From Vibrio zhugei (GTDB lineage: Bacteria > Pseudomonadota > Gammaproteobacteria > Enterobacterales > Vibrionaceae), in assembly GCF_003716875.1 (NCBI RefSeq), contig NZ_CP033077.1:124001-188000 (forward strand): a DNA stretch of 64,000 bases. The letters are read 5' to 3'. Below the pieces are notes generated by a model, which saw only the letters and a list, made by a program, of their open reading frames with translations, made no database searches and was not told where the DNA came from. Positions 26,942 to 35,008 of this stretch are shown here, in pieces (position 1 is the stretch's first letter; each line of letters starts with the position of its first letter). Made by a program: the position numbers and the translations under genes.

Positions 26942-28042
26942 TTATTTATGGGCAACGGTTTTTCTTACCGCCGTCGCATCATAAAACGGCGTGTGATGAG
27001 TGTTTTCATGCGTCAGTATTTCATCGTGTAGGGCTTGGGCGTGCGCTTCATCCGAAAAATCTCGGGTTGTTTCTCTGTTCATGCCCAACTTATTAAATAG
27101 CTGAGTATCTGCGTCGGTGTCAGGGTTTGATGTGGTGAGCAGTTTACAGCCATAAAAAATGGAACTCGCACCGGCCAAAAAGCACAACGCCTGAGTTTGT
27201 TCACTCATGTTCTCTCGACCAGCGGATAACCGAATGTGCGACGCGGGCATCATGATTTTTGCAACCGCTATCGTCCGCACAAAATCAAAAGGGTCGAGAT
27301 CATCCAAATCCGCCATCGGAGTGCCTTGCACTTTAACTAGCATATTGATCGGGACACTTTGGGGATGTTCGGGCAAATTGGCTAATTGCTTGAGTAACCC
27401 CGTGCGGTCATCAGCGGTTTCTCCCATACCAATAATGCCGCCAGAGCAGACATTCATGCCCGATTCACGAACATGCTCTAATGTTTGTAGGCGGTCTGCA
27501 TAGGTACGTGTTGTGATGACTTCGCCGTAGTATTCAGGGGAGGTGTCAAGATTGTGGTTGTAATAGTCCAGTCCTGCTTGTTTTAGTGCAATGGCTTGGT
27601 CACGGCTCAGCATTCCAAGAGTCATACACGTTTCTAAGCCTAATTGCTTCACTTCAGAGACTAACTGAGTGAGATATGGCATGTCTTTTTCTTTTGGATT
27701 ACGCCATACTGCTCCCATACAAAAACGCGTTGAGCCTGCTTCTTTTGCTTCTTTGGCGCGTTGGAGGACGGCGTCCATTTCCATTAAGCGTTCTTTTTCT
27801 AATCCTGTGTCGTAGCGTGCGCTTTGAGGGCAGTATTTACAGTCTTCCGGGCAAGCCCCCGTTTTAATCGAGAGTAATGTACTCACTTGAATCTCGTTGG
27901 GATTGAAAAATTGACGGTGAAGAGTTTGTGCTTGAAAGACGAGATCATTAAAGGGAAGGGCAAATAAGGCTTCGATTTCAGACTTGCTCCAATCGTGACG
28001 AAGAGAAGTCTGTGATTCGGGATTGTGTGACAAAACGGACAT
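26942..28042 (-). CDS. bioB: Biotin synthase
   Basis: BioB is the radical-SAM enzyme that inserts sulphur into dethiobiotin. The 366-residue protein has the SAM cluster cysteines 64, 68 and 71 (CPEDCKYC), and the [2Fe-2S] ligands seen in [17 protein letters not shown] and NVCSGGI together with the arginine of [10 protein letters not shown]. It is slightly longer than the E. coli enzyme at both ends. No bioA, bioF, bioC or bioD is adjacent, which is unusual because bioB is normally in a bio cluster. A BirA-operator-like palindrome lies 55 bp upstream, implying biotin repression. Confidence 0.96.
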   Translation of the reverse strand: MSVLSHNPESQTSLRHDWSKSEIEALFALPFNDLVFQAQTLHRQFFNPNEIQVSTLLSIKTGACPEDCKYCPQSARYDTGLEKERLMEMDAVLQRAKEAKEAGSTRFCMGAVWRNPKEKDMPYLTQLVSEVKQLGLETCMTLGMLSRDQAIALKQAGLDYYNHNLDTSPEYYGEVITTRTYADRLQTLEHVRESGMNVCSGGIIGMGETADDRTGLLKQLANLPEHPQSVPINMLVKVQGTPMADLDDLDPFDFVRTIAVAKIMMPASHIRLSAGRENMSEQTQALCFLAGASSIFYGCKLLTTSNPDTDADTQLFNKLGMNRETTRDFSDEAHAQALHDEILTHENTHHTPFYDATAVRKTVAHK

Positions 28043-28487
28043 GCTTCTACTTTTTAATCAATGAATTATGGGGTCAGTGTAATCGGGCAAAAATCATTGT
28101 CAACAAATTTAATTATATTTGGTTTACATGTGTGTTAATTATGTTCTCTTCATCGAGTGCTTGGATATGTTTGTTAATGATTTGATTCGTATAAAGAATA
28201 TAAATGGGTGGCTACTTTCAAGGGGGGCCGTTTTTATGGTTTTGGGGTTCATATGCCAGCCGATTAGTGCTAATTTAAATCAGCGATATTGGAGCGTCAC
28301 ATCATGACACTGCAGCGAGCTGTCGTTATTTTATCGTATGCATTTAAGGATAATGGCAGATGAACAGGGATTGTCATATCACGACTGAACCCACGCAGTA
28401 TGGTATTGATGAAATACGAGTTTTCCTGAAAAGAGCCCGAAGTATGATTAGCTAAAGCCTTTGACGGACGGCTGTGCAAGGAGTTGT
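28043..28487. other. 445-bp spacer between bioB and the GFA gene
   Basis: Holds the bioB promoter with the BirA-like operator. No further gene is supported; a 62-codon frame at 28119-28307 lacks a ribosome site and any family resemblance. Confidence 0.6.
28097..28129. promoter_or_regulatory. BirA-type biotin operator of bioB
   Basis: The half-sites TTGTCAACA and GGTTTACAT are separated by exactly 15 bp, fitting the known BirA pattern TTGTAAACC-N15/16-GGTTTACAA with three mismatches in 18 bases. Placement in the bioB promoter supports the call. Confidence 0.8.
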
Positions 28488-28889
28488 ATGATGATTAAAT
28501 ACGTTGGACAAACGGAAATTAAGGAAAAGCATAGAGCGACATGTCATTGCGGCGCGGTAGTCTTAGAACTGACATTACCCAATGGTATCGAGAATCCGAG
28601 ACGCTGTGATTGTTCTATCTGTCGAAGAAAGGGGGCGATCGTCGGTTCGGTTAAGTTATCGGGAATTCGGATTGTCTCTGGGGCTGAGAACTTAACCTTG
28701 TATCAATTTAACACGCATACCGCGAAACATTTTTTCTGCTCACATTGTGGTATCTACACGCATCATCAACGGCGTTCAAATCCGACTGAGTATGGTTTTA
28801 ATATTGGGTGTTTGGACGGAGTGAACCCCTTTGACTTGGGTGACGTTGTCACTAATGATGGGGTAAATCATCCAGCAGACCGAACCTGA
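28488..28889 (+). CDS. GFA-family (CENP-V/Gfa) zinc-binding protein
   Basis: The 133-residue protein starts at ATG 28488 with AAGGAG 6 nt upstream. It has the Gfa/CENP-V cysteine pattern: CHCGAVVLE near residue 19, CDCSICRRKGA near 42, and CSHCGIYTHHQRR near 87. These bind two zinc ions. Some members act as glutathione-dependent formaldehyde-activating enzymes, but most have no proven activity, and no formaldehyde gene is adjacent. It is a single-gene unit. Confidence 0.88.
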   Translation: MMIKYVGQTEIKEKHRATCHCGAVVLELTLPNGIENPRRCDCSICRRKGAIVGSVKLSGIRIVSGAENLTLYQFNTHTAKHFFCSHCGIYTHHQRRSNPTEYGFNIGCLDGVNPFDLGDVVTNDGVNHPADRT

Positions 28890-29142
28890 ACATCATAAGA
28901 GTAACGAGCAATATTATCACGGAGAGGACGCGTTCTCCTCGTTAATATTGGCTTATCATGGTGACGTCTTAATTAGGCATTAAAGAGTAGTGAGCGTCTC
29001 TTCGTCTCTGTCTCTATGGCATGGCGACTTGCTTAGCGCTGATAGTGTGTTTTTGCATTATGGAGTTGTTGCGCTTGTTGACGATAGAGAGTTGAAAGTA
29101 AAAGGCTCGCTTTATTACGATCGTTTAGACAAAGGAGTTCGA

Positions 29143-29430
29143 ATGTTTATTATTTCTCTGGATTACCAAGTACCGATGGAAGAGGTTGAACGATGGATTC
29201 CTGCCCATATTGATTTTTTAAATGAGCAATACGCACAAGGTCATTTCGAATTATCTGGGCGTAAAAATCCTCGCACCGGAGGCGTGATTCTCTCATTGTT
29301 AAGTAATAGAGAAGCATTGGATGACATATTGTCTCAGGATCCGTTTTACCGAGAGAATATTGCCACGTACGAAGTGACCGAACTTCTACCAACCAAGGCA
29401 TCTGAGGCATTTCAATTTTTGCTCGCTTGA
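29143..29430 (+). CDS. YciI-like protein
   Basis: The frame is open from 28990, but the ATG at 29143, 8 nt after AAAGGAG, gives a 95-residue protein that begins exactly where YciI-family similarity begins (MFIISLDYQVP). The ferredoxin-like fold motifs are AHIDFLNEQYAQGHF, then SGRKNPRTGG, and DPFYRENIATYEV near the end. Family members have unclear roles, some cleaving chlorinated or muconolactone rings. It precedes two GNAT genes on the same strand. Confidence 0.82.
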   Translation: MFIISLDYQVPMEEVERWIPAHIDFLNEQYAQGHFELSGRKNPRTGGVILSLLSNREALDDILSQDPFYRENIATYEVTELLPTKASEAFQFLLA

Positions 29431-29515
29431 TAGCAACGGTGTGGGCATATTAGGCCATGATAGGATTGGTGCATTGTTAGGGAGTCATGCAGTGGAAGGG
29501 AAAGACACTTTGTGT

Positions 29516-29953
29516 GTGAATGTGGGGATTCGAGAAATGACGGTGAGTGATTATGACCGTGTGAGGCGACTTTGGTTGAATACTGAGGGCATGAGCATCA
29601 AAGATGCGGACTCGCGAGACAGTATCGCTCACTATTTAGCGCGCAACCCAGGGTTAAGTTTTGTGGCAGAATGTCAGCATGACATTGCTGGAGCGATATT
29701 AGTGGGGACGGACGGAAGGCGAGGGTATGTGCAGCATCTGGCTGTATCACCGTATTATCGTAAGCAAAATCTGGGACGAAGGCTGTTGGAACACGTGATT
29801 GAAGCGCTTGCTAAGATGGGGGTTTCCAAAACACATCTGTTTGTGCTTAATGATAATGCAAACGCACAGCAGTTTTATCAACATCTGGACTGGTTTCCAA
29901 GAGATGAAGTACGCATGTACTCGTTCAATAGTTCCAGTAATGACAATGTGTAG
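29516..29953 (+). CDS. GNAT-family N-acetyltransferase
   Basis: The 145-residue GNAT protein has the acetyl-CoA loop RKQNLGRRLLE near 88 and NANAQQFYQHLDW near the end. The start is not certain: the frame is open from 29441, and GTG at 29516 or 29522 puts the N-terminus just before GIREMTVSDYDRV, which is where similar proteins begin; GGAAGGGA lies upstream. It resembles ribosomal-protein or small-molecule acetyltransferases of unknown acceptor. Confidence 0.78.
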   Translation: MNVGIREMTVSDYDRVRRLWLNTEGMSIKDADSRDSIAHYLARNPGLSFVAECQHDIAGAILVGTDGRRGYVQHLAVSPYYRKQNLGRRLLEHVIEALAKMGVSKTHLFVLNDNANAQQFYQHLDWFPRDEVRMYSFNSSSNDNV

Positions 29954-30026
29954 CGCGGATTATTATGGCTAACGAATAAGGCGCTAATTCCTTCATCCTC
30001 TTTGCAATTCGACTATTGGAGAGCCA

Positions 30027-30551
30027 ATGATCAGGCAAGCAACAAGCAGTGATTGCATCAATCTAGCCGCGTTATCGATAAAAGTTTGGTTGGATAATTA
30101 TGCTATCGTCGGTATTCGCCGTGAGTTTTCACAGTACGTGTTTGATGCGTTTTCTGAGAAAAAATTCATTGAGCATGTGAATGATCCAAATTGTCGCCTG
30201 CTTGTGTGCGAAGAACGTGGAGCGATACAAGGGTATGCATTGCTGAATTTGACGTCTTACTATGTTTCTCCAGCGAACGGTTATGAGGTACAGCGACTGT
30301 ATATTGATGGACGCTTTAAACATCAGGGGATTGGGCTGGCGCTACTCACCGAAATAGAACAGCGTTTTGGTCCAACCTATTGGCTATACAGTTGGGTAGA
30401 AAATGCAGCCAATGGCTTTTATCAGCATTTAGGATTCCATAAGGTCGGCACAATCAGTATTGATATCTCAGGACACACTGTTGAAAATAATGTGTATTTA
30501 TCACCGCGCACGATATCAATTTATAGTGATGCGAATAACGGGAAAAATTGA
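30027..30551 (+). CDS. GNAT-family N-acetyltransferase
   Basis: The 174-residue protein starts at ATG 30027 after GGAGAG. Its N-terminus (IRQATSSDCINLAALSIKVWLDNYA) and the loop FKHQGIGLALLTE near 97 with NGFYQHLGFHKVG near 131 give a standard single-domain GNAT. It is the third GNAT within 4 kb and the second in a row, 74 bp after the preceding one. The acceptor is unknown. Confidence 0.85.
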   Translation: MIRQATSSDCINLAALSIKVWLDNYAIVGIRREFSQYVFDAFSEKKFIEHVNDPNCRLLVCEERGAIQGYALLNLTSYYVSPANGYEVQRLYIDGRFKHQGIGLALLTEIEQRFGPTYWLYSWVENAANGFYQHLGFHKVGTISIDISGHTVENNVYLSPRTISIYSDANNGKN

Positions 30552-30565
30552 AGGTAATATTGCAC

Positions 30566-30594
30566 AAAAAAGCCCGTATACAATACGGGCTTTT
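30566..30594. terminator. Bidirectional terminator
   Basis: Stem AAAGCCCGTAT / ATACGGGCTTT with a short ACA-type loop, A-rich on the left and TTTT on the right, between the converging GNAT and small membrane protein genes. Confidence 0.85.
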
Positions 30595-30640
30595 CACCTT
30601 TTGAACGCTTATTAATAACGAATCAAAGGAAATACTTTGC

Positions 30641-30841
30641 TTAGCAGTCAGTGTCTTCAGCACCTGCGTTTTCTTTTAGCTTCTCACACTTATCTTCAAT
30701 CGCATTACCACTGTCTGTAACGGTGTTATCGATTGTTTCACCGATATCTTCGGCAGTAGTGTTGTCGTCTGACTTCATAAACATAGATGCACCAAATAAT
30801 ACAGCGGCAACAATAACAACGATTAAAACTAGGTTTTTCAT
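30641..30841 (-). CDS. Small single-span membrane protein, acidic tail
   Basis: 66 residues: an N-terminal transmembrane helix (KNLVLIVVIVAAVLFGASMF, residues 2-21) and an acidic, Thr/Asp-rich tail with two cysteines near the end (DKCEKLKEN and the last residue). A good GAGGAG lies 8 nt upstream. Not assigned to a family. It is 56 bp after the DUF1328 gene on the same strand, and the pair looks like an operon of envelope or stress proteins. Confidence 0.65.
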   Translation of the reverse strand: MKNLVLIVVIVAAVLFGASMFMKSDDNTTAEDIGETIDNTVTDSGNAIEDKCEKLKENAGAEDTDC

Positions 30842-30897
30842 ATGAACTCCTCAAATACTTTAAGTCTAATTAATATTTATTTTATGGACGATAAATA

Positions 30898-31074
30898 CTA
30901 AGGCCTAGGGGCTTTCCCCTTTAATGCTCTAGAGACTAACGAAATCAGTAATAGCACGATAAAAATAAAGAAAATAACTTTAGCGATCCCAGCCGCTGCG
31001 CCAGCAATACCAGTGAATCCTAGAAGGCCAGCGATAAGCGCAATGACTAAAAATAGTACGGTCCAACCTAACAT
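30898..31074 (-). CDS. DUF1328 small membrane protein (YtjA-like)
   Basis: The real start is ATG 31074, with AAGGAG 7 nt upstream, giving 58 residues; the longer open frame to 31164 has no support. The sequence [21 protein letters not shown] and [17 protein letters not shown] gives two transmembrane helices joined by a glycine/alanine turn, the hallmark of DUF1328 proteins. Relatives in other bacteria are commonly stress induced; no mechanism is known. Confidence 0.88.
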   Translation of the reverse strand: MLGWTVLFLVIALIAGLLGFTGIAGAAAGIAKVIFFIFIVLLLISLVSRALKGKAPRP

Positions 31075-31482
31075 TAAGTTCTCCTTAAAGTCGTTTGTGT
31101 TATCCCAGTAACGATTCATTTCATCAATGGGTGATAACGTTAACTTGTGTTCAACTATAGACAACCTACGGGCAATAATAAAAATTTTTTATGTATTTGA
31201 GTTAGATGGGTTCAAAAAATGGAAAAGTTAATCTTGCACTGACAAAAATGCAAAAGTAGCTAACATAAATCGGAAGAATGTATGGTTGATAATTTTTACT
31301 GTCATAAGGAAGATAATGGCGGCCATAATAAAAAACAAGCCATTATAAAATCATAAGGTTTTGTTTTGTATAGTTTTTTGTTTATTTTTTGATTGTGGCA
31401 CTCCTTGCTGAGAGGCGTTTTTGCCATCCAGTTTATGATTACGCTTAAACGAATTAGGCAACCATGTTGAAAATTAGTTCAT
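31075..31482. other. 408-bp AT-rich spacer ending at IS30 copy 3
   Basis: Contains the promoter region of the DUF1328 gene and then AT-rich DNA without a supported gene. The final bases CAT (31480-31482) are the left target duplication of IS30 copy 3. Confidence 0.6.
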
Positions 31483-32571
31483 CCCGATTTCAGATAATAA
31501 GTGCGACATTCATGGAAATATGTAGAAGAGGAAGCCAACTGCTGAAAGTGGTACGCTCTTCTCGCCAAAGAAACAAGCAGTACTACCATGAATTATCAAC
31601 AGTTGACCGAAGGCAGAAGATACCAGATTTCTGCTCTTTTGGAACGGGGAATTTCGGTTCCTGAAATAGCTAAAACAGTTCAGTGCCACCGCTCGACGGT
31701 ATACCGTGAGCTTAAACGCGGTCGGAAGGGAGAGCATTATTGCCCTAACGAAGCCCAGATGTCGTCTACCAAAAAGCGCAAAACAGCACGTAAATACCGA
31801 ATACCAAAGGAACGTGTCGATTTTATCCGCCTTCTTTTAGAAACAGATTGGAGTCCAGAGCAGATTTCTAATGTATTAACGAAAATTGGTGCATCTGTCA
31901 GTCATGAGTGGATCTATCGCTTTGTTGCTCAAGATAAACGCTTGGGCGGTAAGTTATATCGTCACTTGAGACAAGGTCATAAGCGGTATCGCCGAGGTAA
32001 ACAAGAGAAAGCTCCAGCGATAAAAAATGCCGTTTCGATTGATGATAGACCAAGCATCGTTGACAGTAAGGAGCGGTTTGGTGACTGGGAAATCGACACT
32101 GTGCTAGGTAAGCATGGTACAGGTGCAATGGTGACTATTTTAGAGCGTAAGACTCGATTTTACGTGGTAAAGAAAGTGCCATCTAAGTCAGCGGATGATG
32201 TCACCAAAGCGACAATAGAGCTACTGAAGCCCTATAAGAAACATGTCCATACCATTACGGCAGATAACGGGCGAGAGTTTGCAGGTCATGAAACCATCGC
32301 AAAAGAATTAAAGGCTGATGTGTACTTTGCTCATCCGTACAGTTCTTGGGAGCGTGGTGCTAATGAGAATGCGAACGGTCTTTTAAGGCAATATGTGAAG
32401 AAAGGAACCGATCTAACGACAGTGACGGACATCGATATAGAGTTCGCTTTATCGCGGATAAATTACCGTCCGAGAAAGTGTTTAGGCTTCAAGCAGGCAG
32501 CCATTATATTTGAGGAGATGGCTTTAGCTTCTTGATATTGGAGAGTGTCGCACTTCGCAGTTGAATTCGGG
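31483..32571 (+). mobile_element. IS30-family insertion sequence, copy 3
   Basis: 1089 bp with the same ends as copies 1 and 2, flanked by a clean 3-bp target duplication CAT (31480-31482 and 32572-32574). This duplication indicates a simple, fairly recent insertion and fixes the element ends used for all three copies. Confidence 0.96.
31588..32535 (+). CDS. IS30-family transposase (copy 3)
   Basis: Intact 315-residue DDE transposase with Ala148, the same protein as in copy 2. HTH and D-D-E residues are all present. Confidence 0.95.
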   Translation: MNYQQLTEGRRYQISALLERGISVPEIAKTVQCHRSTVYRELKRGRKGEHYCPNEAQMSSTKKRKTARKYRIPKERVDFIRLLLETDWSPEQISNVLTKIGASVSHEWIYRFVAQDKRLGGKLYRHLRQGHKRYRRGKQEKAPAIKNAVSIDDRPSIVDSKERFGDWEIDTVLGKHGTGAMVTILERKTRFYVVKKVPSKSADDVTKATIELLKPYKKHVHTITADNGREFAGHETIAKELKADVYFAHPYSSWERGANENANGLLRQYVKKGTDLTTVTDIDIEFALSRINYRPRKCLGFKQAAIIFEEMALAS

Positions 32572-32645
32572 CATTATTCGCAATATCTTTGTCATTTTAC
32601 GGTTTTATAATGTCAGTATATTGCGACTTGTCACAAAGGTAAGCC

Positions 32646-33597
32646 ATGTTTTTTCGCTTTTTGTTCATTTTTTCGCTTTATTTCTTTTGCTTTACTGCTC
32701 AGGCAAATCGTAATGAATCGGTTAAAGTGGGTACCATCATTGATGTGACGTTAAACCAATTATATCCAACTCAGCCATCGGTAGGCTACGATCAGGTGAT
32801 GTATAAGCTGGGTCGTTATCGTTACGACCGTCAGAAAATGTTTGATGATATCTGTGAAGCCAACGGCCAAGGGGGGGATTGCCGAGTTTCATCGTCAATC
32901 AGTCGCGAACGAGACTAAAACGTATACGTGTCAGGAACCGGTAGGTAAAGACAAGCAAGCGATGAAAACCGTCGTTATTGCTCCAAATGGACACTACTAT
33001 CTGACCGATGGACATCATACCTTCAATGCCTTTTATCATCTGCCTAAGGGGGGCGGTGATTTTCATGTTCACGTGGTTGTCGCCAATGATTACCGCCAGT
33101 TGCCAACCATGCAGGTGTTTTGGCAGGCGATGCAGCACGATGGGAATGTGTGGTTGTTTGATATACATAGTCAACCGATTTTGCCTAACCAGCTACCTAA
33201 ATCTCTGGGTTTACGTCATTTTGCCAATGATCCTTACCGATCAATGCTGTATTTCACGCGTAATATTAGTTGGAACAAACCATCGTCTCCAGTGCCGTTT
33301 TTAGAATTTTATTGGGCAAAAGAGTTACGTAACACCATCAACTTAAACCAATTCGACCTCAATTCAAAACTTGGCTATGAGCAGGCAATAAAAGTCAGCA
33401 GTAGAGCTATTTTATCTCTGAAAAGCAGTGATGTGGGGGGATCTCACCGTTCCGTTGAGCAAATGGGACAGTTTAAGCAGTTTCATCAAAAGGGTCTCGA
33501 TAAGCTACTGAAGCCGGATGGTAAATTGGATAACATGTTGCGCTATAAAGAGAGTCCAGATGGAAAGCGATTGTCTGCTTTGCACAAGCAACGGTGA
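32646..33597 (+). pseudogene. Exported ParB/Srx-fold protein, frameshifted in a G7 run
   Basis: The protein has a signal peptide (FFRFLFIFSLYFFCFTAQA) and a ParB/sulfiredoxin-like N-terminal domain, where TVVIAPNGHYYLTDGHHTFNAF holds the conserved DGHHT-type motif; the rest (YFTRNISWNKP, VPFLEFYWA) is family specific. The first frame (32646-32918) breaks after CEANGQGG; the second frame, which must be entered near 32877, carries IAEFHRQS onward to 33597. Removing one G from the G7 run at 32871-32877 joins the two into one 316-residue protein. As written the exported N-terminus is separated from the domain. A periplasmic role is inferred from the signal peptide; function unknown. Confidence 0.82.
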
Positions 33598-33640
33598 GCC
33601 GACAATTGATACTGGATTCGGTCTGAGTGCGATAAAAACG

Positions 33641-33680
33641 AGGGCATACAATATTAACTGTTGTATGCCCTGTGTGTTTT
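33641..33680. terminator. Bidirectional terminator, ParB-like gene / cytochrome gene
   Basis: An 11-bp perfect stem AGGGCATACAA / TTGTATGCCCT around a nine-base loop. On the minus strand it is followed by CGTTTTTATC; on the plus strand by TGTGTTTT. Confidence 0.8.
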
Positions 33681-33687
33681 AAAGGGA

Positions 33688-34998
33688 TCAGTCGACCGAT
33701 GGTTTGTCTTTGGTAAGAGCGGCTTTCGACAGTGTTTTGCGTATTTTCGCCACATCGTGTGCAGACACTGCCGGAGCGTTGTTGCTCCATCCACTGCGTA
33801 AGAAGGTGGCAAGTTTCGCTATTTCTTTATTGCTTAATCGCCAGCCAAAGCCCGGCATCGCCAGAGCCTCTGGGGCTTTTGGTGTTGAGGGTAAGGTCGC
33901 TCCTACTAAGATAACATGGACTAAGCCACTGGGATCCTTAGCGTTGACCAAAGAGTTACCATCAAGTGCTGGGAAAACTTTAGGGGCTCCTTGCCCATTA
34001 TCAAAGTGACAAGCACTGCAATTATCGGCGTAGAGCCGTTCTGCTGAGTTCTTGGCGTAGTTGCCTTGTATCAGCGTTTCGGTGGTTTTTTTACGCTTGT
34101 CATTAGACTCAGGTTGATGACTATTCTTACCCGGCAGCGCTTTTAGATAGGTGGCAATCGCAGTTAAGTCTTGGTCACTCAGGTGGCTTAAACTGCGTGC
34201 AATCACTGGCGTCATTTCTCCGACTACCGCGGAGTGTTGGTTGCGTCCTGTGGCTAAATATTCCGTGATATCTTTCGTTGACCAGTGTTGTAACGCCCCT
34301 CTGTGGCCGGCTCTTATTTCGGGCGCGGACCAAATACCGACCATCGCGCCAGAGAGAAAGTCTGAGGTTTTTTGATCGTAGCTGGTTTCTGCATAAAACA
34401 GCCCACGAGGTGTATGGCAACTGCCACAGTGTCCGGGCCCTTGAACCAGATAAGCACCGCGATTATAGAGCGCACTTTGGGCGGGATCGTATTGATAAGG
34501 GGTGTTATCGAGTGAGATCCAATTCCATAATTGAATTCCCCAACGTTGGTTGAAAGGAAAGCTTAAATCGGTTTTTTTGGCGGCCTGATTGACCGGTGTG
34601 ACTGCATGCATGAAGTAAGCGTAGAGTGCTTCCACATCTTGATCGGTCAGTTTGGCATAATCAGGATAAGGCATGGCTGGATACAATAACGCTCCGTCGC
34701 CACGGATACCTTGGCGCAGAGCACGCTCGAATTGCTGATAGCTATAGTGACCAATGCCATGGTCTTGACTGGGGGTAATATTGCTTGAGTAGATGGTACC
34801 AAAAGGGCTATCAATCGCGAGTCCGCCAGCAAATGGCTTACCGCCTGGGGCGGTGTGGCATGCAACACAATCGCTGGCCCTCGCCATGTACTCCCCTTGT
34901 TTGATCAGTTTGTCCGTGATTTGAATGTTATCTGCGGAGTAACCGCAGGCAGGCAATAGGGTAAGCAATGACCCCAATCCTATTATCAATGTCTTCAT
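33688..34998 (-). CDS. Triheme cytochrome c subunit of a membrane FAD dehydrogenase
   Basis: The 436-residue exported protein has a signal peptide (residues 1-22) and three CxxCH haem sites at 44-48 (CVACH), 191-195 (CGSCH) and 327-331 (CSACH), the layout of the cytochrome subunit of gluconate 2-dehydrogenase, fructose dehydrogenase and related alcohol dehydrogenases. It would carry electrons from the flavoprotein to ubiquinone in the periplasmic membrane face. It follows the GMC flavoprotein by 10 bp and ends at the terminator, so it is the last gene of a three-gene operon. There is no obvious C-terminal membrane helix. Confidence 0.9.
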   Translation of the reverse strand: MKTLIIGLGSLLTLLPACGYSADNIQITDKLIKQGEYMARASDCVACHTAPGGKPFAGGLAIDSPFGTIYSSNITPSQDHGIGHYSYQQFERALRQGIRGDGALLYPAMPYPDYAKLTDQDVEALYAYFMHAVTPVNQAAKKTDLSFPFNQRWGIQLWNWISLDNTPYQYDPAQSALYNRGAYLVQGPGHCGSCHTPRGLFYAETSYDQKTSDFLSGAMVGIWSAPEIRAGHRGALQHWSTKDITEYLATGRNQHSAVVGEMTPVIARSLSHLSDQDLTAIATYLKALPGKNSHQPESNDKRKKTTETLIQGNYAKNSAERLYADNCSACHFDNGQGAPKVFPALDGNSLVNAKDPSGLVHVILVGATLPSTPKAPEALAMPGFGWRLSNKEIAKLATFLRSGWSNNAPAVSAHDVAKIRKTLSKAALTKDKPSVD

Positions 34999-35008
34999 AG
35001 CTGCATCC

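Noticed and set aside
28119..28307. 62-codon frame between bioB and GFA
   Set aside because: No ribosome site, no similarity, and it overlaps the bioB operator region.
28990..29142. N-terminal extension of the YciI-like protein
   Set aside because: Similarity and a strong AAAGGAG both begin at ATG 29143.
22443..33600. Integron attC (VCR-like) sites between the short accessory genes
   Set aside because: Looked for paired RYYYAAC and GTTRRRY cores with imperfect inverted repeats; single core-like sequences occur (near 22701 and an inverted repeat near 28895-28955) but no proper pair with attC spacing and no repeat between cassettes.
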